DNA of 16,256 bases from DATGLE01 sp035294325 (GTDB lineage Bacteria > Chloroflexota > Ktedonobacteria > Ktedonobacterales > Ktedonobacteraceae), in the NCBI GenBank assembly GCA_035294325.1, contig DATGLE010000011.1:1-16256 (forward strand), in the 5' to 3' direction. Shown here piece after piece: positions 6,382-12,031 of this stretch. The position numbers and the translations under genes are program-made. The notes below the pieces were generated by a model. That model did no database searches. It was not told the origin of the DNA and saw only the letters and a list, made by a program, of their open reading frames with translations. How positions within the stretch are numbered: position 1 is the first letter of the stretch; each line of letters opens with the position of its first letter.

Positions 6382-6434
6382 AGACAGGATGATGCAAGAC
6401 GGGGGCATGTTCCTCGTCTTGCATCATCCTGTCT
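6382..6434. terminator. 20-bp perfect hairpin between convergent KGG and ftsZ genes
   Basis: AGACAGGATGATGCAAGACG (6382-6401) is matched without error by its reverse complement at 6415-6434, around a 13-nt loop. It lies between two convergent genes and is symmetric in effect, so it can end transcription from both sides. Neither side has a U-tract, so it is not a canonical intrinsic terminator. Confidence 0.65.
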
Positions 6435-6460
6435 CGGCGCGCCCGGTCAGGGAGGGTGCG

Positions 6461-7963
6461 TCAGTCCTGATGCTTCAAAAATGGGGGCACGTCGGCGGGT
6501 TCATCTCCGCCCTGATAGCTCTTTCCCACTTCGTGGCGACGCCCCATGCTCTGGAGGCCGCGCAGGTCGCTCAGGCTCCGCTGCTGGCGGGCCGGCTGGC
6601 GTGTGGCCGGCGGCATCCTGGTTGGCGGCGGCGCTGCCGGATGGGCGCTCTGGCCGGCCATGCGGCCAGGACCCGGACGCGGAGTCATTGGCGTTACCGG
6701 AGTTGAGGATGATAGCCCGCTTGAGGTTGGACGCGCCAATCGGGCCTGCGTCGTCTGTTCCGCACGCATAGCCGGCAGCCGCACCGTATGCAGTTCGTCC
6801 ATACCCGCCGCGATCAACGTCACGCGGATGGTATCATGCAGGGACGGATCGATCACCGCGCCAAAGGTGATGTCGGCGGCATCGTCGATGGCCTCGCCGA
6901 TGCGCTCCGCCACCTCGTTCACCTCAAAAAGCGTCATATCCTCTCCGCCGCTGATGTTAAACAGAACGCGCTTCGCGCCGCGAATCGTCACATTGAGGAA
7001 GCCGCCCGCCACGGCCTCCTCCGCGGCTCGCTGGGCGCGGTTGCGTCCCGTCCCCTGGCCGATGCTCATCAGCGCTGTTCCGGCCTCGCGCAAGACGCTG
7101 CGCACGTCGGCGAAATCGACGTTGACCATGCCGGGCACAGTGATAACCTCGGCAATGCCCTGCACGCCCTGGCGCAGTACGTCATCGGCGATCTTAAAGG
7201 CGTCCGAGAGGCTTTGCTCGCGCGCTATGGTGGTCAGCAGGCGATCATTGGGGACCGTAATCAGCGCGTCGATCTCCTTTTTTAGCTCCGCGAGGCCCTG
7301 TTCGGCAACGCGCCTGCGGTGTGTGCCCTCGAAGGTGAAAGGAAGCGTGACGATGCCAACGGTGAGCGCGCCGAGCCTCCTGGCGATAGAAGCGACAACG
7401 GGCGCAGCGCCAGTCCCGGTGCCTCCGCCCATGCCTGCCGCGATAAACACCATGTCGGCTCCGCTCAGGACCGCCTTGATCTCTTCCGCGCTTTCGGTTG
7501 CCGCGCGCATCCCTACCGCCGCATTGCCTCCGGCCCCTAACCCTTTCGTATAGTGTTCTCCCAGGCAGATGCAGGCGCCGGCGTGCGAGAGCGACAACAC
7601 CTGCGCATCGGTGTTCATGGCAGTATAACGCACGCCCCGCACTCGCGCATTAATCATACGGTTCACGGCATTCATTCCCCCGCCGCCGACGCCGACCACG
7701 ACAATATCGACCTGGTGTTGTGCCTGCGCGAGTGCGTCAAGTTGCGCCTGGGAAGAAGATGGGGGGTCAACTGTGTCTCTCCGCTCCCAGTCCAATCGGG
7801 CTAGCTCTTTTTGCCGCTGCATCTCTTCCCTTTCCACCTCATGTCGAAGTATGGCCCACTGATCCTCTTGCCCTTCATACACATCTGGCCTGGCCTTCGT
7901 CTTCTCTACCCATTGCTCTGGGGCGACTTCACGTTTGTATCCATCGTGGGATAATGGTTGCAT
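6461..7963 (-). CDS. ftsZ: Cell-division GTPase FtsZ with long N-terminal extension
   Basis: FtsZ polymerises at mid-cell to form the division ring. The tubulin-like core is complete: GVGGGGMNAVNRM (91-103), the GGGTGTG signature (179-185), and the T7 loop NVDFADV (281-287) with the two catalytic Asp. The C-terminus has a Pro/Thr/Arg-rich linker of about 90 residues and ends with DVPPFLKHQ, close to the usual DIPxFLR peptide that binds FtsA or SepF. I use the ATG at 7963 with GAGGGG eight bases upstream, giving 500 residues. The core is preceded by about 84 residues instead of the usual 10-15: a charged stretch rich in Glu and Arg (30-62, likely helical) and a Ser/Gln/Ala linker. No ftsA, ftsQ, mur or sepF genes are adjacent, so this copy is outside a dcw cluster. 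Confidence 0.95.
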   Translation of the reverse strand: MQPLSHDGYKREVAPEQWVEKTKARPDVYEGQEDQWAILRHEVEREEMQRQKELARLDWERRDTVDPPSSSQAQLDALAQAQHQVDIVVVGVGGGGMNAVNRMINARVRGVRYTAMNTDAQVLSLSHAGACICLGEHYTKGLGAGGNAAVGMRAATESAEEIKAVLSGADMVFIAAGMGGGTGTGAAPVVASIARRLGALTVGIVTLPFTFEGTHRRRVAEQGLAELKKEIDALITVPNDRLLTTIAREQSLSDAFKIADDVLRQGVQGIAEVITVPGMVNVDFADVRSVLREAGTALMSIGQGTGRNRAQRAAEEAVAGGFLNVTIRGAKRVLFNISGGEDMTLFEVNEVAERIGEAIDDAADITFGAVIDPSLHDTIRVTLIAAGMDELHTVRLPAMRAEQTTQARLARPTSSGLSSSTPVTPMTPRPGPGRMAGQSAHPAAPPPTRMPPATRQPARQQRSLSDLRGLQSMGRRHEVGKSYQGGDEPADVPPFLKHQD

Positions 7964-8124
7964 GCACACACCCCCTCTATTACGGAACATACGGCAGAGA
8001 GGCTCGCCGGGTACATACCTGACTCTTTTGCACGTTCTTGCCTGCACTACGGACCCGCATCCGCTTGCCATCTGCCCTGCGGACGAGGGCTGCGGCCTCA
8101 CAGGCGAAAAAACGCCTCTTTCGC

Positions 8125-8133
8125 ATTGTAACA
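8125..8133 (-). promoter_or_regulatory. Candidate extended -10 for ftsZ
   Basis: On the minus strand, TGT-TACAAT gives an extended -10 about 160 nt before the ftsZ ATG. A TTGACA (8138-8143) lies only 7 bp upstream of it, too near to be its -35. Confidence 0.35.
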
Positions 8134-8364
8134 AAAGTGTCAAGTGAGCGCCCTGTGTATAATTTTGTATCTGGCTCGTCTCTCCTGAAGATAGCCTCTG
8201 ATTTCTGCCGCCCATACTTGCGAGCGCGGCAGAGCCGCGCGAATACCCGGCGAAAGTACTGCGAAACGAATAACCCTCTAATTAAGAATAACGAACGAAG
8301 AGGGGGAAAAGGATTGAAGCTTATGGAAGAAGGTAAGGGGGAAACGAGGTGGAGAATAATTCGA

Positions 8365-8405
8365 CAGGGGTGTCATTGCCTGTCCTCGTGGCAATGACAC
8401 CCCTG
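8365..8405. terminator. 16-bp perfect hairpin between the Lys-rich gene and ftsZ
   Basis: CAGGGGTGTCATTGCC (8365-8380) and its exact reverse complement (8390-8405) enclose a 9-nt loop. It is 31 bp past the stop of the minus-strand small gene and ahead of ftsZ, so it probably separates the two transcripts. The minus side has only a weak TTATT run. Confidence 0.6.
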
Positions 8406-8435
8406 CCCGACTGCATCGAGGTGTCTCATGCAGCG

Positions 8436-8564
8436 CTATTCTTTCTTGAGAGAGAGGCTGCTGCCGCTGGCCTTCGCCGCCCTCTTCTCCTTGAGCGCCT
8501 CTCTCTTCTGTTTGTTCGATTTAGGGGGTGCCTTCTGCACCTTTTTCTGCTCTTTATTCGCCAT
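8436..8564 (-). CDS. Small Lys-rich protein, 42 residues
   Basis: An ATG at 8564 with a strong AGGAGGT ribosome site seven bases upstream opens a 42-codon frame ending in TAG at 8436. The product begins MANKEQKKVQKAPPKSNK and continues with a Lys/Arg/Glu/Ala helix-like stretch and a Ser-rich end (SGSSLSLKKE). About a third of residues are Lys or Arg, so it is strongly basic and probably disordered, and might bind nucleic acid or the ribosome. I recognise no family. The ribosome site, the ending just before a perfect hairpin, and the plausible composition support a real gene. A TATAAG lies just before the ribosome site. Confidence 0.7.
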   Translation of the reverse strand: MANKEQKKVQKAPPKSNKQKREALKEKRAAKASGSSLSLKKE

Positions 8565-8665
8565 AAGTACCTCCTGATCTTATAAGCAGCAGGACTGGAC
8601 CGATCTTGATGAGTCTCCTACACTATTGTAACAGATTCGGCAGCGGAGAGCCAGAGAGATGCATC

Positions 8666-9103
8666 CTATGAACTATGAAACTGCTCAAGCAGCCTCCGCT
8701 CCTCATAGCTTGCCAGAGCATGGGTTATCATACGAATTACATTCCGCACGTCCATTGGCTTACGCAATTGATAAATACCGCGTTGTTCCAGTTCCGCAAC
8801 TGGCAGGGTAGCGCTCATCATAATGGCTGGCACGCCGCGCGTCTCTTCTACGTTCTGAAGCCGGTCATATAACTCCAGGCCATTAAGACCGGGCAGGCGG
8901 TAGTCAAGCAGCAGGAGGCATGGGCGGATAGAGGGCGCCTGCTCCAATGCCGTGCGGCCATTGTCTATGACCCTGGTAGTATAGGGCGTCTCTTCTTCAA
9001 TGAGTTGTTGTAAAAACGATCCAATATCTGCGTCATCTTCGACGATCAGGATGGTTGAGTTTTGTGGGCCTTGTGCCGCTGGCGGAAGGACCTCCCCTGG
9101 CAT
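8666..9103 (-). CDS. Receiver-only response regulator (CheY-like)
   Basis: The 145-residue protein is one receiver domain: acidic pair Asp23/Asp24 in ILIVEDDAD, phospho-acceptor Asp67 in LLLLDYRLPG, switch Ser97 in MMSATL, and Lys115 in LRKPMD. There is a 15-residue disordered N-terminal tail and no output domain, so it must act by protein contact, like CheY, Spo0F or a phosphorelay intermediate. AAGGAG precedes the ATG. No histidine kinase or phosphotransferase gene lies nearby, so its partner is unknown. Upstream (9190-9240) is a possible attenuator hairpin. Assignment to the receiver family is secure; the pathway is not. Confidence 0.92.
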   Translation of the reverse strand: MPGEVLPPAAQGPQNSTILIVEDDADIGSFLQQLIEEETPYTTRVIDNGRTALEQAPSIRPCLLLLDYRLPGLNGLELYDRLQNVEETRGVPAIMMSATLPVAELEQRGIYQLRKPMDVRNVIRMITHALASYEERRLLEQFHSS

Positions 9104-9477
9104 GGTAAACTCCTTGTCTACGATATCAGAGCGATGAAACTGGTGCTATACGTTAATGTAACGGATAAAGCATATTCATGGTGACGCCAATAAAAAAAAC
9201 AAACCCTCCTTGATGCGAACAAGAAGGTTCTTCTGGTATGCCTTTACCTCTCTTATTGTACCGCATAACCTGTCCCTATGGAAGAGGGTCCGGGCGCCCG
9301 CCAGGGCTTTCCCATTCGTGATGGCACACCCTGCCACTGCGTCCACAGAGGCGCGTCAGCGTGCCTCGTGCCTCGATGGCCTCAGAAGAGGAAAGCCCCG
9401 GGGGGCCTGTCGACGGCGAAGTGCCAGAGGTGGCGAAGCGTGCAAAAGATGATGCGCACCCGGAAGGCTTTGATGTG
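9104..9477. other. Gene-free stretch between response regulator and LIM-like gene
   Basis: I see no supported gene here. The minus-strand part near 9190-9260 holds a candidate promoter and attenuator for the response regulator. From 9270 to 9470 the DNA is GC-rich with open frames on both strands, none with a ribosome site. It could be decayed coding sequence or an unrecognised RNA. Confidence 0.45.
9190..9230 (-). terminator. Minus-strand terminator in the response-regulator leader
   Basis: On the minus strand CCTTCTTG pairs with CAAGGAGG (one G-U) around TTCGCAT and is followed by GTTTG and eight T, a standard intrinsic terminator. An overlapping AGAAG/CTTCT hairpin just before it would use up part of the left arm. 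TACAAT near 9250 on the minus strand could start a short leader, which would make this an attenuator for the response regulator. It could equally end a longer upstream transcript. Confidence 0.6.
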
Positions 9478-9506
9478 TTGTCTGCGCCAGCGGCCTGTGA
9501 TATACT
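9478..9506 (+). promoter_or_regulatory. Promoter of the LIM-like small protein
   Basis: TTGTCT (9478-9483) and TATACT (9501-9506) are 17 bp apart and TGA before the -10 makes it extended. The start near 9513 gives an 80-nt leader. Confidence 0.7.
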
Positions 9507-9595
9507 GGTCAGGAACAAATTATGGACACGCCGTGTTCATATAGTATGAGTAATTTGTATCATCAGAAAATCAGGCGAAAGGGGAATGAGAAGAT

Positions 9596-9784
9596 ATGCC
9601 TCGCAAGGGTGAACTTTCAAAGACCGCCCGCGCTTCGCTGGCGAACCGCTCGGAGCTTAACCATATGACCTCGCGCATCTGTGCCAAATGCGGTGAGCCG
9701 ATTATGCTCGCGGAGCTTCAGCCCGTCAAGGTGGTTGGTGTTGGGATGAAGTACTACCACAAGGCCCACTACAACCTCCAGTAA
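9596..9784 (+). CDS. 62-residue half-LIM-like zinc-binding protein
   Basis: The frame starts at an ATG preceded by AAAGGGGAATGAG. The N-terminal 25 residues are basic and polar (MPRKGELSKTARASLANRSE). They are followed by Cys29-x2-Cys32, then 22 residues, then His55-x2-His58 (ICAKCGEPI and YYHKAHY). The C-x2-C-x22-H-x2-H spacing matches one zinc finger of a LIM domain, or another treble-clef-type site with His replacing the last Cys. It probably binds one zinc ion and contacts a protein or nucleic acid. I do not recognise the family. It is a self-contained unit with its own promoter (9478-9506) and terminator (9827-9855). Confidence 0.85.
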   Translation: MPRKGELSKTARASLANRSELNHMTSRICAKCGEPIMLAELQPVKVVGVGMKYYHKAHYNLQ

Positions 9785-9826
9785 GCGCCGGGCAGTTCAT
9801 CATAAAACCGTTCAGCGCGAATAATG

Positions 9827-9855
9827 CCCCTGAGCGAATCAGGGGTTTATTTTAT
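9827..9855 (+). terminator. Intrinsic terminator after the LIM-like gene
   Basis: CCCCTGA (9827-9833) pairs with TCAGGGG (9839-9845) around GCGAA and is followed by TTTATTTTAT. It is the only plus-strand intergenic hairpin here, besides the riboswitch terminator, with a clear U-rich tail. Confidence 0.9.
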
Positions 9856-9867
9856 ACATAGTCCCCC

Positions 9868-9896
9868 TTGACAATCCTCCCACAAGCTGCCACAAT
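9868..9896 (+). promoter_or_regulatory. Promoter of pheA
   Basis: A perfect TTGACA (9868-9873) and CACAAT (9891-9896) are separated by 17 bp. The start near 9903 leaves a leader of about 30 nt, which has no room for an amino-acid attenuator. Confidence 0.75.
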
Positions 9897-9931
9897 CGGC
9901 GCAAGTATTCACATGAGGAGATAGCTTTTTC

Positions 9932-10840
9932 ATGGTTCAGTCAACTGACCGTAATTATACTGATGCTCAATCCCCTTTCGCGGACGTGCCCACGCTACCA
10001 ACAATGACTGTGGCTTTCCAGGGTGAGCGCGGCGCCTTCGGTGACGAGGCCGTGTGCGCTTATTTTACCGCCGAAACCGGACAATGGCGCGGCAAACCGG
10101 AGCCGGTTCCCTATCGCAGCTTCGCGGAAGTCTTCCGCGCCGTCGCCGCCGGTGAGGTTGATTACGGCCTGGTTCCCGTCGAGAATTCGCAGGCAGGCAG
10201 CATCAATGATGTTTATGATCTTCTGCGCCAGCACGATCTCTTTGTCATCGGTGAGATCAGCCATCCTGTCAATCACTGCCTGCTCTGCCTGCCGGGGCAG
10301 TCGCTCGATGATATCAAGCGCGTCATCTCGCATCCGCAGGCGCTGGCCCAGTGCGATGTTTACCTGCGCGAGCTGGGCGCCGAAATCGTGGCGAGCTATG
10401 ATACTGCTGGCAGCGCGAAGATGATCCGCGAGGAGAATCTGCTGGGCGTAGCGGCGGTGGCGGCGGCCGGGGCGGCGGCCCTCTACGACCTGGAAATTCT
10501 TGCCGGCAATATTCAGACGATCAAGGATAACTATACGCGCTTTATCGCGCTGGGCAGAGAGCCAGCGCCCCGGCGCAGTGGCTCCGCGAAGACGATGCTG
10601 GTCATGGCGACGGCCCATCAACCCGGCTCGCTCTACCGCTGCCTGGGTGTGCTGGCGAATAACGGCATCAATGTGCTCAAGCTGGAATCGCGCCCATCGC
10701 GCCAGCGCCCCTGGGAATATGTCTTCTACCTCGATTTCGAAGGGCACCGCGAAGATCCAACCGTGCGCACGGCGCTGGCGGATCTGGCGGGGCATACAAC
10801 CTTTTGTAAGGTGCTGGGATCATTCAGTAAAAATTTATGA
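9932..10840 (+). CDS. pheA: Prephenate dehydratase
   Basis: The enzyme converts prephenate to phenylpyruvate in phenylalanine biosynthesis. The catalytic domain shows VAFQGERGAFGDEA (27-40), VPVENSQAGSINDVYD (81-96), the ISHPQALAQC region, and the essential Thr-Arg-Phe motif in NYTRFIAL (Thr202, Arg203, Phe204). The C-terminal ACT domain shows PGSLYRCLGVLANNGINV and the ESRP motif (252-255), which bind phenylalanine for feedback inhibition. At 302 residues it is a monofunctional dehydratase without a chorismate mutase domain. GAGGAG (9915-9920) is 11 bp before the ATG at 9932, giving a 24-residue leader before the core. A second ATG at 10004 is possible but has no ribosome site. No other aromatic-pathway gene is adjacent. 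Confidence 0.96.
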   Translation: MVQSTDRNYTDAQSPFADVPTLPTMTVAFQGERGAFGDEAVCAYFTAETGQWRGKPEPVPYRSFAEVFRAVAAGEVDYGLVPVENSQAGSINDVYDLLRQHDLFVIGEISHPVNHCLLCLPGQSLDDIKRVISHPQALAQCDVYLRELGAEIVASYDTAGSAKMIREENLLGVAAVAAAGAAALYDLEILAGNIQTIKDNYTRFIALGREPAPRRSGSAKTMLVMATAHQPGSLYRCLGVLANNGINVLKLESRPSRQRPWEYVFYLDFEGHREDPTVRTALADLAGHTTFCKVLGSFSKNL

Positions 10841-10887
10841 TGAGCGGCCTGTATGACGACGAATGAGCCGTGCAAGCCGCCATATGA

Positions 10888-11703
10888 TTAGCCGCGCGCC
10901 TGGCGATGCAGCTTGATGGCTTCAACTATGAACTCCATCTCCTCGCGGCTATAGGGACGAGCGAAGGGGAACGGCTGGCTGTCGTTAAATGCGGCCTGCC
11001 ACATCCTGTTCAGGCTGTTCTGAATGCTTTCGTCCCCGTGAGTGAAGCCCTCGACAAGCTTGATCCAGCGCGCGGCCAGCGCCTGGGCCTCGGGACTGGC
11101 CGGGGGCTTACCCGAGGCAATGATACGCCTCAGCTCGGCGGTCACGTCGCTCCACTGCTGCGTAGCTGTGTGGTGCTCCTGCTCGCCGAAATTTTTACCC
11201 CACTCCTCAAGCTTCAGGAGCTGCTCCTCTGTATAATACTGCTTGAAGATGCCCTCCATCTTCCTGGAATCTTCTTCGGAGAAGTATTTCTTTCTCCAAT
11301 CATCCGCCTGCTGCATCTGTATCACCTGGATGACGTGAACGATGGCCTCCCAGTCCTGCTCGTTGCCGTGCAGCGTCTCCTGCGTCTCCTCGATGGCCTT
11401 GATAACATTATCAAGCTGCGCCCGGCGCTCACACATCATCGCTTTCTGAAGGGCCAGCGATTCGGGCAAAGCTGTCGGCCCGATGCGCAGGCATTGCTTG
11501 ATTTCATCCAGCGTGAAGCCGAGAAATTTGAGCGCCAGAATGCGCTGGAGCCGCAGCAGGTCGGCATCCGTATATAAACGATAACCTGACGCGGTGAAAT
11601 GGGACGGTTTGAGCAGGCCAACCTTATCGTAGTAGCGCAGTGTGCGTACCGTGACCGAGGCTTTGCGCGCAAACTGGCCCGTGTAATAATAATGCTGGCT
11701 CAG
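10888..11703 (-). CDS. MerR-family regulator with TipAS ligand-binding domain, CTG start
   Basis: The N-terminal winged helix (YYTGQFARKASVTVRTL, then RYYDKVGLL and SGYRLYTDADL) is a MerR DNA-binding domain. A coiled-coil dimerisation helix follows, and the C-terminal ~120 residues form a TipAS-like domain (YYTEEQLLKL through WQAAFNDSQPF), which in TipA binds thiopeptide antibiotics. I place the start at CTG 11703 (271 residues): AAAGGAGG stands six bases upstream, and the 19-bp-spacer promoter lies between this codon and the upstream in-frame ATG at 11763, so that ATG would not be in the mRNA. No other NTG codon fits before the domain. It probably autoregulates through the same promoter. No obvious target gene is adjacent except the divergent sugar transporter operon. 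Cys residues for TipA-type covalent capture are not evident. Confidence 0.88.
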   Translation of the reverse strand: MSQHYYYTGQFARKASVTVRTLRYYDKVGLLKPSHFTASGYRLYTDADLLRLQRILALKFLGFTLDEIKQCLRIGPTALPESLALQKAMMCERRAQLDNVIKAIEETQETLHGNEQDWEAIVHVIQVIQMQQADDWRKKYFSEEDSRKMEGIFKQYYTEEQLLKLEEWGKNFGEQEHHTATQQWSDVTAELRRIIASGKPPASPEAQALAARWIKLVEGFTHGDESIQNSLNRMWQAAFNDSQPFPFARPYSREEMEFIVEAIKLHRQARG

Positions 11704-11726
11704 GTGCGGCCTCCTTTCTGTCGATG

Positions 11727-11757
11727 AGTGTAAAGCATTACGTAACGTCATGGTCAA
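11727..11757 (-). promoter_or_regulatory. MerR-type 19-bp-spacer promoter
   Basis: On the minus strand TTGACC (11752-11757) and TACACT (11727-11732) are 19 bp apart, with palindrome TTACGTAA in the spacer. Over-long 19-bp spacers are the hallmark of promoters that MerR-family activators untwist, so this should be the regulator's own controlled promoter. Confidence 0.75.
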
Positions 11758-11821
11758 GTCCACTTTAGCGTATCATAAACGCTTCTCTTTCCACGCCGTG
11801 ACGGCTGTTCCCCTGCTCCTC

Positions 11822-11850
11822 TTGACAAACGCCGGCCGGTTTCTTATACT
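11822..11850 (+). promoter_or_regulatory. Promoter of the sugar ABC transporter operon
   Basis: Perfect TTGACA (11822-11827) and TATACT (11845-11850) are exactly 17 bp apart. The start near 11857 gives a leader of about 175 nt. Confidence 0.85.
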
Positions 11851-11865
11851 TGTGGTAGTAATCGT

Positions 11866-11877
11866 ATTCTATAGAAT
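11866..11877. promoter_or_regulatory. Palindrome downstream of the ABC promoter, candidate operator
   Basis: ATTCTATAGAAT is a perfect 12-bp palindrome at about +10 to +21 of the operon promoter, a place where repressor binding would block transcription. A TGCTA/TAGCA repeat lies farther down the leader. The cognate regulator is unknown. Confidence 0.4.
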
Positions 11878-12031
11878 CAGGAGAACCAGGGGTAATATCG
11901 ATAGTTGGGGAATCTTGCTAGAATAGCAGAATTCGGGCAGAGACTGCGTAAGAAACATTGTATTCACCTGGCAATGTGGCCCGTGGCTCTGTTGCCGGGC
12001 GCCGAATTACTATCCATGAAGGAGACCGGCG

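Larger units (their letters stand above)
7964..8435. other. Gene-free stretch upstream of ftsZ
   Basis: No convincing gene. On the minus strand it holds the ftsZ leader, with a candidate extended -10 TGT-TACAAT (8125-8133), an AGGCG/CGCCT hairpin with an all-T loop just downstream, and the perfect hairpin at 8365-8405. Plus-strand open frames here lack ribosome sites or protein-like composition. Confidence 0.5.

Noticed and set aside
8125..8143. TTGACA plus TACAAT read as one sigma-70 promoter for ftsZ
   Set aside because: The spacer is only 7 bp; only the extended -10 is kept as a weak candidate.
7964..8215. 84 extra codons upstream of the ftsZ ATG at 7963
   Set aside because: The ATG at 7963 has a clear GAGGGG site, and the upstream part is Cys/Arg-rich, unlike FtsZ, and contains leader hairpins.
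8323..8397. 24-codon plus-strand frame after an AG-rich run
   Set aside because: It runs into the perfect hairpin and has no protein-like features.
9383..9400. AGAGGAAAG resembling the conserved RNase P RNA motif
   Set aside because: The remaining RNase P RNA core, including the ACAGAA end, is absent at the right distance.
9276..9518. 80-codon minus-strand frame (TTG start)
   Set aside because: No ribosome site, low-complexity Ser/Gly/Pro composition, no motif.
9376..9549. Acidic plus-strand frame beginning MASEEESPGG
   Set aside because: The composition looks protein-like, but there is no ribosome site and its 3' half holds the promoter of the next gene. Not supported without homologues.
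9995..10795. 266-codon minus-strand frame opposite pheA
   Set aside because: Shadow of pheA; composition is Arg/His-rich and no motif is seen.
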